NCBI GenBank assembly: GCA_017405115.1
Contig: JAFRBA010000087.1
Location: 1-27,229 of the forward strand
Source: Kiritimatiellia bacterium
Lineage (GTDB): Bacteria; Verrucomicrobiota; Kiritimatiellia; RFP12; UBA1067
Reading direction: 5' to 3'
Length of the DNA: 27,229 nt
Positions 7,747-14,150 of the stretch are shown one piece after another. The notes under the pieces were generated by a model. That model was not told where the DNA came from and did not search any database. It saw nothing but the letters and a program-made list of their open reading frames with translations. The position numbers and the translations under genes were made by a program. The first letter of the stretch is position 1, and every line of letters begins with the position of its first letter.

Positions 7747-7791
7747 TGGCAGTTTTCACCTTGGCGCGCGTGCGCAACGCCGAGGTCGAGG

Positions 7792-7821
7792 TTGCGCATG
7801 TGCCGTCCGGAATGGTATAAT
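7792..7821 (+). promoter_or_regulatory. Promoter of the GDPD-HAD gene, leaderless arrangement
   Basis: TTGCGC (7792-7797) and TATAAT (7816-7821) are separated by 18 bases, with TGG giving an extended -10. Only six bases separate the -10 box from ATG 7828. A start site about seven bases after the -10 would fall on or next to the A of the ATG, and there is no ribosome binding site. Confidence 0.8.
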
Positions 7822-7827
7822 GACGGC

Positions 7828-9378
7828 ATGAAAACCACAAGACTGACATTCCTCGCTCTCGTCGTAGCCGCTGTTGGCTGTACGACGCCGCCTTTCGTCC
7901 CAGGGCCGCAGGTGCCGCGCAACGCGACGCTCAAGACATGCGGCGGGCCCCTTGTCCAGGCGCACCGCGGCAGCAGGGGCGAATACCAGGACAACGGCGC
8001 CGGCGGCTTCGCCTGGTGCCTCTCGAAGGGGATACGCGGCTTCGAGACCGACATCCGCTTCTCGAAGGACCACGAGCTCGTCGTGATGCACGACAACCAT
8101 GTCGACCGCACCACGGACGGCCGGGGCATCGTCGAGGAGATGACGCTCGCGGAGCTCAGAGAGTGCAGGCTGCGCAACTGCAGCGAGCCAGTGCCGACGC
8201 TTGCGGACGTGGTCGCGCCGTTCAAGGGGCGGGACGACGTTTTCATAGAGCTCGAGATGAAGGCGTACCCGAGCGCGTTCTACACGCCGGCCGTGCTGGA
8301 GGAATACTGCCGCAAGCTGAACGCCGCGGCGGAGGCGCTGCTGCGCCCGGGGACGTACGCGTTCACGTGCTTCAACGTGACGACGCTCGAGACCATGCGC
8401 CGCGTCGCCCCGAATGCGCCCCTGGGCTACATCATGGGCGGGCTGACTGAAGCGCACATCGCGACGGCGAAACGCCTCGGATGCGGCAGCGTCGCGCCGA
8501 CCCTGCGCGACACGTCGAAGGAGATGGTGGCAAAGGCCCACGAGGCGGGCCTCACCGTCTGCCTGTGGATGGTGCAGAACGCGACCGACTGGTGGGAGGC
8601 GCGCGACAAGGGCGCGGACCGCGTGACGTCCGACTACCCGCATCTGCTCGACCTCGCCCTGCGCCGGAAGCGCAAGCGCGTCGTGGCCATGGACCTCGAC
8701 GCCACGCTCTGCCAGCACCGTACGCCGGTTCCGTGGAGGAATCTGAAGGCGCTCGAGGAACTGTGCAAAAAGTATTCGTGCGTCATGGTCGGCGGCGGCA
8801 ACGCGCCGCGGATATACAACCAGATGTGCGAGTTCCCGATCGACATCATCGGCAACTACGGCATGCAGGTCGCCACCGTCACCAACGGCCAGTTCAAGGT
8901 GGTCGGCGTTTCGTCCAACGCGGTTGACCGCGCGTTCTTCCTGCGCGAGACCGGCAGGCTCCGCGAGAAGTACGGCTACACGAAGTACTTCGGCGAGCCC
9001 CTGGAGTTCCACGCCTCCGGAATGGTGACGTTCGCGCTGCTCGGAGTCGACGCGCCGAAGGACGCCAAGCTGGCGTTCGACCCCGACAAGAAGAAGCGCC
9101 GCGCGATGTACAAGGAAGTGTGCGAGGCGTTCCCCGACTATACGGTGACTATCGGGGGCTCGACGTCCTTCGACATACTGGGCAAGGAGAACAACAAGTA
9201 CGACGCCACAGTGCGGTGGGCTGCGGAGAGGGGCTTCGCCCCGTCGGACATCGTGTTCATCGGCGACGACTTCGCGAACGGCGGCGGCGACAGCCACGCG
9301 CGCATCAGGGGCCTCGACCTCATCGTCATCAACGACTACCGCAAGTTCGCAGACGCCGTCGGCGTGCTGCTGAAGTAG
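7828..9378 (+). CDS. Lipoprotein: glycerophosphodiester phosphodiesterase fused to phosphomannomutase-like HAD domain
   Basis: A 516-residue two-domain protein. ATG 7828 is chosen because a promoter lies just upstream and because it begins the signal peptide MKTTRLTFLALVVAAVGC (Cys18, a slightly atypical lipobox). Domain 1 (about 40-280) is GDPD: QAHRG (His46, Arg47), FETDIRFSKD (Glu73, Asp75) and VVMHD (His88). These are the metal and catalytic residues that hydrolyse glycerophosphodiesters to glycerol-3-phosphate and an alcohol. Domain 2 (about 283-516) is an HAD phosphatase fold: MDLDATL with Asp289 and Asp291, VMVGGGNAPRIYNQM, IGGSTSFDILGKENNKYDA and IGDDFANGGGD with Asp480-Asp481. The order and wording match eukaryotic-type phosphomannomutase (HAD-IIB) rather than simple HAD phosphatases. 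The pairing and the predicted extracytoplasmic location are unusual; the HAD substrate is unknown. Confidence 0.85.
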   Translation: MKTTRLTFLALVVAAVGCTTPPFVPGPQVPRNATLKTCGGPLVQAHRGSRGEYQDNGAGGFAWCLSKGIRGFETDIRFSKDHELVVMHDNHVDRTTDGRGIVEEMTLAELRECRLRNCSEPVPTLADVVAPFKGRDDVFIELEMKAYPSAFYTPAVLEEYCRKLNAAAEALLRPGTYAFTCFNVTTLETMRRVAPNAPLGYIMGGLTEAHIATAKRLGCGSVAPTLRDTSKEMVAKAHEAGLTVCLWMVQNATDWWEARDKGADRVTSDYPHLLDLALRRKRKRVVAMDLDATLCQHRTPVPWRNLKALEELCKKYSCVMVGGGNAPRIYNQMCEFPIDIIGNYGMQVATVTNGQFKVVGVSSNAVDRAFFLRETGRLREKYGYTKYFGEPLEFHASGMVTFALLGVDAPKDAKLAFDPDKKKRRAMYKEVCEAFPDYTVTIGGSTSFDILGKENNKYDATVRWAAERGFAPSDIVFIGDDFANGGGDSHARIRGLDLIVINDYRKFADAVGVLLK

Positions 9379-9400
9379 AGGGGGCTTGCCGGTCTGCGGC

Positions 9401-10345
9401 ATGAACACGGGAAAGCAGAACGTCTACCTTGTCTGGCTGAACTGGCCGGAGCGGTGCTTTTGCGCAGGCTCCGGGGACGTCGCGCACCTTGAGTCGCTGG
9501 TGCCGCGGGGCAGCCGGGTCGTCCGCGTCGCGGGCGAGCGGGCGTTCCTGCGCGAGCTGCCGATGGCGACGCACGCAATCGTCTGGAACTTCAGGCGGGA
9601 GTGGTTTGCCGCCGCGCCGCGCCTACGGCTGCTGGCGACGCCGGCTGCGGGGCAGGAGTTCGTGCCGACCGAGGGCCCGGAGGGCGTCAGGATACACTTC
9701 GGCGGCTTCCACGGGGAGATCATGGCGGAGTCCGTCGCGGCGTTCGTGCTTGCGTGGGCGCGCGGGTTCTTCCGTCCGGAGCTGCGGGCGAAGCCGTGGC
9801 CGCGCAACGAGCTGAGCGATGTGTGCTACGAGGTCGCGGGAACCCGCGCGGTGATCGCGGGCTACGGGCGGGTCGGCCGTGCGATCGGCGCGAAGCTCGA
9901 GGCCCTTGGCGTGTCGTCGGCGGGCATCACGCGGCATGGCGTCTTCGCCGGCGGGCGCAGGCTCGCGAAGCCGCAGCTCTCCAAGCTCCTTGGCTCGGCC
10001 GACTGGTTCGTGATGGCGCTGCCGTCGACGACCGGCACGGACGACTTCCTTTCCGCTGCGATGCTGGCCAAGCTGCCGCGTAGGTGCGTCGTCGTCAACG
10101 TGGGGCGCGGCAACGCTGTCGACGAACACGCGCTCTACAGGGCGCTCAAGTCGCGCAGGCTCGCCGGCGCGTACCTCGACGTGCGCAAGCACGAGCCGTC
10201 GGCGTCCGTCCTGGAGGCGCCTGGCTACGTGCCGGAGCTCGCGGACCTTCCTAACTGCGTCGTAATGCCTCATTCCGCCGCGTTCTCGCCCCGTTACCTC
10301 AGGCGCTGCTTCGACGAGCTCCGGAGGGAGGGGCTCCTCCGATGA
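9401..10345 (+). CDS. D-2-hydroxyacid dehydrogenase (NAD-binding) family protein
   Basis: A 314-residue protein of the D-isomer-specific 2-hydroxyacid dehydrogenase family (PF02826-type). The NAD-binding motif is AGYGRVGRAIGAKLEALG (glycines from 154). Active-site Arg236 lies in VNVGRGNAVDE, Glu in LDVRKHEP and His291 in MPHSAAFS, so the catalytic triad is present. The N-terminal substrate domain is short and divergent, so the substrate (glycerate, phosphoglycerate, lactate and others) cannot be assigned. ATG 9401 is the likely start; a TTG at 9386 sits closer to the AGAGGGGG purine tract (9378-9384) but too close for a good ribosome site. It follows the GDPD gene after 22 bases and is probably co-transcribed with it. 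Confidence 0.85.
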   Translation: MNTGKQNVYLVWLNWPERCFCAGSGDVAHLESLVPRGSRVVRVAGERAFLRELPMATHAIVWNFRREWFAAAPRLRLLATPAAGQEFVPTEGPEGVRIHFGGFHGEIMAESVAAFVLAWARGFFRPELRAKPWPRNELSDVCYEVAGTRAVIAGYGRVGRAIGAKLEALGVSSAGITRHGVFAGGRRLAKPQLSKLLGSADWFVMALPSTTGTDDFLSAAMLAKLPRRCVVVNVGRGNAVDEHALYRALKSRRLAGAYLDVRKHEPSASVLEAPGYVPELADLPNCVVMPHSAAFSPRYLRRCFDELRREGLLR

Positions 10346-10365
10346 TCGTCCCCGTCGCGGATTTT

Positions 10366-10373
10366 GGTATAAT
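10366..10373 (+). promoter_or_regulatory. Extended -10 promoter of the Cys/His repeat protein
   Basis: Perfect TATAAT at 10368-10373 is preceded by TGG (TG at 10365-10366 plus G). No good -35 is visible, as is common with extended -10 boxes. Unlike the other promoters here, the ATG is 24 bases further on and has a ribosome site (AAGAAAGGA, 10383-10391). This mRNA should therefore carry a short leader of about 18 bases. Confidence 0.7.
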
Positions 10374-10397
10374 TCAGCCATCAAGAAAGGAATCGAC

Positions 10398-10655
10398 ATG
10401 AGCTCGAAATGCAGATACTGCGGCAGTACGGCCTATGGCTCGACTTGCATACATTCGCCTACGCGGAAGCACGAGCACCGCGACGACGAGAAGCACTGCG
10501 AATGGTGCGGCTCGACGAACTACGGCTCCACCTGCATCCACTCGCCGACGCGCAAGCACCGCCACGGCCCCGGCGCCAACAAGTGCATCTGGTGCGGCTC
10601 CACCTCCACCGGCGCCACTTGCATCCACAGCCCGACCGGCAAGCACGAGAAGTAG
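10398..10655 (+). CDS. Small protein of three Cys/His-rich 29-residue repeats
   Basis: An 85-residue protein made almost wholly of three tandem repeats with a 29-residue period (first Cys at 5, 34 and 63). Each reads C-x2-C-G-S-T-x2-G-[SA]-T-C-I-H-S-P-T-x-K-H: three cysteines (for example 5, 8, 17) and two histidines (19, 25). CxxC plus a later Cys and His suggests each unit binds a metal, probably zinc. There is no signal peptide or membrane segment, so it is cytoplasmic. It has its own promoter and a good ribosome site. I recall similar CGSTSYGSGC-type repeat proteins annotated as hypothetical in gut bacteria, but know no function. A role in nucleic-acid binding or metal storage is speculation. 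Confidence 0.8.
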   Translation: MSSKCRYCGSTAYGSTCIHSPTRKHEHRDDEKHCEWCGSTNYGSTCIHSPTRKHRHGPGANKCIWCGSTSTGATCIHSPTGKHEK

Positions 10656-10717
10656 GGCGCCAGCCGAAGCAACAAAAGGCCACAGGTGTTCATCTCGCCA
10701 GGGCGGTTCATCTTTGC

Positions 10718-10798
10718 CCAAATCGACCGTTTGATGCATGATTTGGAGAAAGATAAAATCATCGTTGACCAAATGCGGCAGAATGTGGTATTATTTGG
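10718..10798. repeat. Two CCAAAT-N17/18-ATTTGG dyads 51-52 bases apart
   Basis: CCAAAT occurs at 10718-10723 and 10769-10774, and its inverse ATTTGG at 10741-10746 and 10793-10798. This gives two dyads with 17- and 18-base centres. The first extends to CCAAATC/GATTTGG. The outermost arms extend to a 12-base inverted repeat (CTTTGCCCAAAT at 10712-10723, ATTTGGGCAAAG at 10793-10804). The second dyad spans the gap between the -35 and the -10 of a promoter. The layout suits a repressor operator pair about five helical turns apart. Confidence 0.55.
10765..10794 (+). promoter_or_regulatory. Near-consensus promoter without an obvious gene
   Basis: TTGACC (10765-10770), an 18-base spacer and TATTAT (10789-10794) with TGG before it (extended -10). 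Transcription would start near 10801. No open reading frame with a start codon follows before the next promoter, so it makes either a small RNA or a long-leader form of the transporter mRNA. Confidence 0.6.
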
Positions 10799-10921
10799 GC
10801 AAAGTTAACAAGGGGGAGTAGCCCACAATTCATACTGGAACGACGTACAGTCAGAAGTGACCCTTGACGACCTTTTCAAAGACTGACGTCTGCCCCGACC
10901 GTCGTCGCGCGCGCGTTATTA

Positions 10922-10930
10922 TGGTATAAT
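10922..10930 (+). promoter_or_regulatory. Extended -10 promoter of the OPA transporter, leaderless arrangement
   Basis: TGGTATAAT at 10922-10930, with seven bases (ACGCGGC) before ATG 10938. No ribosome site fits in that gap. No clear -35 box is seen in the GC-rich upstream stretch. Confidence 0.75.
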
Positions 10931-10937
10931 ACGCGGC

Positions 10938-12212
10938 ATGAAGACGGACGAAGATGTAAAAAGGCGGTTCATTCGCGCGCAGTGGCGGTTCATCGTGTGT
11001 TCGATGATCGCGTACGCGTTCTTCTACGTGACGCGCAAGAACCTGTCGATGGCCCAGCCGGGGATGCTGGAGGAGGGCGTGATCTCCACGTACGCGCTCG
11101 GCACGATCATGACGGTGCACGGCGTCCTCTACGGCTGCTCCCGCTTCGTGAACGGGTTCTGGGCGGACCGGCTGAACGGCCGCGTGTTCATGACGATCGG
11201 CCTGGCGCTCTCGGCGCTCATGAACTTCCTCTTCGGCTGCACCTCGCTCACCATCCTGTTCGCGGCGTTCTGGATCCTGAACGGCTGGACGCAGGGCATG
11301 GGCTTCCCGCCGTGCGCGAAGATGCTGACGCACTGGATTCACCCGAAGGAGCTCGCGACGAAGATGTCCATCTGGAACACGTCGCACTCCTGGGGTGCGT
11401 TCGGCGCGCTGGGGCTCTGCTCTCTGCTTCTCGGCCCGTTCGGGCTTGGCTGGCGCTGGTGCTTCTGGGTGCCGGCGGCGTTCGCGGCCGCCGCCGCGGT
11501 GTTCTGCTTCTTCTGCGTGAAGGACTCGCCGACCGAGGCCGGCGTGCCGGAGCTCGAGATCGAGGGCTCGGCGGAGAAGCCGTCCTCGCAGATCACCACG
11601 GCCGACCGCCGCCGGCTCGTCTTCGGCAACAAGGTCATCTGGTGCGTCGCGCTGGCGAACTTCTTCGTCTACATAGTCCGCTTCGGCTTTCTCGACTGGG
11701 GGCCGACGTTCCTTAAGCAGCACAAGGGCATCCCGGTGGAGAAGGGCGGCCTCATGATCATCGCCTTTGAGCTGGCGGCGGTCGTGGGGACTGTCTTCGC
11801 GGGCTGGTTCACGGACAAGGTGTTCAAGGGCCGCGGCGTGAGGACTTGCGTCTTGTGCATGCTGCTCGCCGGGCTCTGCGCGCTCGGCTTCTGGTACCTG
11901 CCGGACGGCGCGTCGGCGCTTTGGGCCACGCTCCTCCTGATGGGCACCGGGTTCTTCATCTACGGGCCGCAGGCGCTTGTCGGCATCGTCGCCGCGAACC
12001 AGGCCACGAAGGAGGCCGCGGCCATGGCCAATGGCTTTACTGGCATCATGGGCTATGCCTCGACGATCGTCTCGGGCATCGGCATCGCGTTCATCAAGGA
12101 GCACTTCGGCTGGGGCGTTACCCTGTGCGCGATCGCGGGCTTCTCGATCGTCGGCATGGCGCTGTTCCTCTTCGAGTGGAACGCCAGCGCCGACGGGTAC
12201 CGCCGCGACTGA
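10938..12212 (+). CDS. GlpT-like organophosphate:phosphate antiporter (MFS, OPA family)
   Basis: A 424-residue polytopic transporter with about 12 membrane segments. It belongs to the organophosphate:Pi antiporter family (GlpT, UhpT, PgtP). Two substrate-phosphate arginines of GlpT are conserved: Arg33 in FFYVTRKNLSMAQP (GlpT Arg45) and Arg248 in FVYIVRFGFLDWGPTFL (GlpT Arg269). Other family phrases are GWTQGMGFPPCAKMLTHW and AGWFTDKVFKGRG. It exchanges a phosphorylated C3-C6 compound for phosphate across the inner membrane. Glycerol-3-phosphate is plausible because the GDPD lipoprotein nearby would release it, but glucose-6-phosphate or phosphoglycerate cannot be excluded. The start is fixed by the promoter 7 bases upstream. 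Confidence 0.9.
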   Translation: MKTDEDVKRRFIRAQWRFIVCSMIAYAFFYVTRKNLSMAQPGMLEEGVISTYALGTIMTVHGVLYGCSRFVNGFWADRLNGRVFMTIGLALSALMNFLFGCTSLTILFAAFWILNGWTQGMGFPPCAKMLTHWIHPKELATKMSIWNTSHSWGAFGALGLCSLLLGPFGLGWRWCFWVPAAFAAAAAVFCFFCVKDSPTEAGVPELEIEGSAEKPSSQITTADRRRLVFGNKVIWCVALANFFVYIVRFGFLDWGPTFLKQHKGIPVEKGGLMIIAFELAAVVGTVFAGWFTDKVFKGRGVRTCVLCMLLAGLCALGFWYLPDGASALWATLLLMGTGFFIYGPQALVGIVAANQATKEAAAMANGFTGIMGYASTIVSGIGIAFIKEHFGWGVTLCAIAGFSIVGMALFLFEWNASADGYRRD

Positions 12213-12222
12213 CTTCGCTGCC

Positions 12223-12513
12223 ATGCGGCGCATGGTCGTAAACGGCGTTGACGCCGAGGTCGCGGAGACCTTGCTCGAGCGGATGCGCGGCCTCATCGGG
12301 CGCGACGGCCTCAAGCCCGGCACGGGGATGCTGATACCGCGCTGCAACTGCATTCACACCTGTTTCATGAGCTTTCCGATTGACGCGACGTTCCTGGACG
12401 GGCGCGGCGCCGTTGTGAAGGTCGTGCGGAACATCCGCCCCTGGCGGCTGTTCGTCTGGGGCGGCTTCCGCGCGGCGCAGGTGCTTGAGACGGCAGCCGC
12501 TCGCCTGAAGTGA
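12223..12513 (+). CDS. DUF192 family protein
   Basis: A 96-residue protein starting at ATG 12223, ten bases after the transporter (ATG 12232 is a possible alternative). It matches DUF192: ERMRGLIGRDGLKPGTGMLI, then CIHTCFMSFPIDATFLDGRGAVVKV and a C-terminal VLETAAARLK. DUF192 is a small beta-barrel domain of unknown biochemical role, often exported, but no signal peptide is present here. The usual DUF192 C-terminal 'ELPAG' turn is replaced by a shorter FRAAQVLE. It is presumably co-transcribed with the OPA transporter; I see no functional link. Confidence 0.8.
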   Translation: MRRMVVNGVDAEVAETLLERMRGLIGRDGLKPGTGMLIPRCNCIHTCFMSFPIDATFLDGRGAVVKVVRNIRPWRLFVWGGFRAAQVLETAAARLK

Positions 12514-12573
12514 AGTGTCGCTATCTGCGCAATCCCAGGGACGTGGAGCCATTATTGGTTAGTCGGTGCCGGG

Positions 12574-12621
12574 GGAGACCGCCCGACCCGCCGGGGGAGC
12601 GCCGCCTGCGACTGGGACAAC
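12574..12621 (+). repeat. Dispersed GC-rich repeat, copy 1
   Basis: Elements GGAGACC (12574), CCGGGGGAGCG and GCCGCCTGCGACTGGGACAAC occur in this order. The second copy at 27000-27056 has GGAGACC, CCGGGAGCG and GCCGCCGCCGCACTGGGACAA in the same order, with a different filler between. The shared 3' end is CTGGGACAAC. Both copies are intergenic. Confidence 0.45.
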
Positions 12622-12800
12622 GGACGTCCCGCCCGTTGCAATGAACCGATCCGCGCCCCATCACTCGCTCATCTTCGGGTAGGGCGAAAGCAGCGGGGAT
12701 GAAGGGCTGGCGCGAACGCGCGGCGGGATGAAGCTTGCTCGTAGTGTCACCCCTGACTTTATGCCGCGCGCCACTGCGGGCATGATGCTCGGCAAGAAAA

Positions 12801-12809
12801 TGCTATAAT
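12801..12809 (+). promoter_or_regulatory. Extended -10 promoter of the flippase, leaderless arrangement
   Basis: TGCTATAAT at 12801-12809 is an extended -10 (TGnTATAAT). Only six bases (ACACAT) lie before ATG 12816, with no ribosome site. No clear -35 box. Confidence 0.7.
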
Positions 12810-12815
12810 ACACAT

Positions 12816-14150
12816 ATGCACGTACAGCTTGGTAGAATAGCGCGGAACACCGGGTTCTTGTACTTGCGCCACTTTGTGCTTTGCGTAGGGGATCTCTACG
12901 CCACCCGTCTTGTTCTTGGTGCCCTCGGAACGGACGGATTCGGGCTTGTAGCCGCCGTTGGCGGCGTAACTGCCATGCTGGTGTTCCTGGGCGGCGTTCT
13001 TGGCTCTACGGCGCAGCGCTTTTTGAGCGCGGAGATCGGAAAGGGGGACGGCGGTGATCTTTCTGCGGCGTTTGCGTCCGTCTGCGGCATTGCGCTGCTG
13101 CTTGGCGCGGCCATTGTTCTTGTCGGCGAGACTGTCGGTCTCTGGTTCGTGAACTGCAGGCTGTCGATTCCTGCCGAAATGCGCCATGCGGCTGTCGTGG
13201 TCTATCAGATAGGAATCGTGCACATGGTGCTGGAAACGCTCGCGTGTCCGTTCCTCTCGCTCGTGAACGCGACGGAGCGGATGGGGTTCTTCGCGTGGTT
13301 TTCGTTCGTGCAGGCTGGACTGTCGATTGTCGCGGCGTTGACGCTATGCGCAATTCCCTCGCATCGTCTTGAAGTGTGGGCGACGATGCAACTGGGCTTA
13401 TCTGTCGTAGTCCTTGTCGCCTCGGCGATCCAATGTCGTCGGCTTCGCCCGAACGTCTCGTGGTCGGTGACGCTTCGGCCGAAGGCAATGCGCGAACCGG
13501 GGGCGTATTTTGGATGGAGCATCCTTCATGCGGTCGCCAACATCCTCAAGTTCGAGGGCGTCGGGCTTTTGGTGAACGTGTACTCCGGTGTCGCGTCAAG
13601 CGCGTCGTGGCGGCTTGGGCATATCGCCGGTTCTTACGCCGGCGGCATCTACGGATGTTTCAGAATGGCTGTATTTCCGCAGGTCGTCAAGCTGTGGGCG
13701 GCAAAGGACTTCGTTTCGTTCCGCAGCCTCGTTCTTGTCTCCACAAGATGGTCGTTTGCGCTGACGTCGCTTGTAGGCATTCCGCTGCTCGTCGCGACGG
13801 ATTCGATTCTCCGTCTGTGGCTTGGCATGGAGCCGCCTGAGGGCGCCGTGGCGTTCGTACGATGCTTCGCCGTGCATTACCTTCTGGACTCGATAGTCGA
13901 GCCGCTTCATTCCGCCGCGCTGGCGGCGGGAAAGATCGCGACATACGAAATAGGCCAGGCCGTCACCATCGGGTCCGGATTTGTTCTTGCCGCCGTAGTC
14001 CTCGCGCTCGGATTTACTTCGTGGACGGCCGTCGCCTGTGTCGCGTTCGGGACGCTTCTCAATCTTGCCTGGCACGTAGTGTACCTCAAGGCGAGGCTTG
14101 GTTTCGGCCTTTTTGAGCTGTTGCGTCTGCGCGCCACTCCCGCATCGTAA
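12816..14150 (+). CDS. MATE/Wzx-like polysaccharide flippase family membrane protein
   Basis: A 444-residue polytopic membrane protein with roughly 12 hydrophobic segments. The opening RIARNTGFLYLRHFVLCVGDLYATRLVLGALGTDGFGLV and later GIYGCFRMAVFPQVVKLWA are typical of the MOP superfamily (oligosaccharide flippases of the Wzx/RfbX type and MATE exporters). The pattern 'R-x-LGxxxFGLVAAVGGV' favours a polysaccharide flippase that moves lipid-linked sugars across the inner membrane. No glycosyltransferases are adjacent, so it is not part of a visible surface-polysaccharide cluster. Codon use is less GC-biased than in the left half of the window, which could mean transfer. Its last 65 bases overlap the oppositely oriented regulator gene. 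Confidence 0.75.
   Translation: MHVQLGRIARNTGFLYLRHFVLCVGDLYATRLVLGALGTDGFGLVAAVGGVTAMLVFLGGVLGSTAQRFLSAEIGKGDGGDLSAAFASVCGIALLLGAAIVLVGETVGLWFVNCRLSIPAEMRHAAVVVYQIGIVHMVLETLACPFLSLVNATERMGFFAWFSFVQAGLSIVAALTLCAIPSHRLEVWATMQLGLSVVVLVASAIQCRRLRPNVSWSVTLRPKAMREPGAYFGWSILHAVANILKFEGVGLLVNVYSGVASSASWRLGHIAGSYAGGIYGCFRMAVFPQVVKLWAAKDFVSFRSLVLVSTRWSFALTSLVGIPLLVATDSILRLWLGMEPPEGAVAFVRCFAVHYLLDSIVEPLHSAALAAGKIATYEIGQAVTIGSGFVLAAVVLALGFTSWTAVACVAFGTLLNLAWHVVYLKARLGFGLFELLRLRATPAS

Larger units (their letters stand above)
10656..10937 (+). other. Non-coding interval with promoters and dyads before the OPA transporter
   Basis: No convincing coding sequence is seen in these 282 bases. The interval contains two CCAAAT/ATTTGG dyads, a near-consensus promoter at 10765-10794 whose transcript would begin near 10801, and the promoter of the downstream transporter at 10923-10930. 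The only start codon with a stop soon after is a 9-codon GTG frame at 10857, which I do not call. A small RNA starting near 10801 is possible but unproven. Confidence 0.5.
12514..12815 (+). other. Non-coding interval upstream of the flippase
   Basis: These 302 bases hold no gene I can support. A GC-rich block at 12570-12621 is partly shared with 27000-27056, and the motif GGGACAACGGACGTCCC at 12613-12629 can fold into a GGGAC/GTCCC hairpin. Near the end ATGCC (12759-12763) and GGCAT can pair weakly. The promoter of the next gene is at 12801-12809. Confidence 0.4.

Noticed and set aside
7756..9408. A 550-codon minus-strand open frame opposite the GDPD-HAD gene
   Set aside because: Shadow of the real gene, whose catalytic motifs are intact on the plus strand; the minus frame is low complexity.
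10857..10886. A GTG mini-ORF of nine codons downstream of the orphan promoter
   Set aside because: Too short, no ribosome site, and no sign of a leader-peptide attenuator (no clustered codons or terminator).
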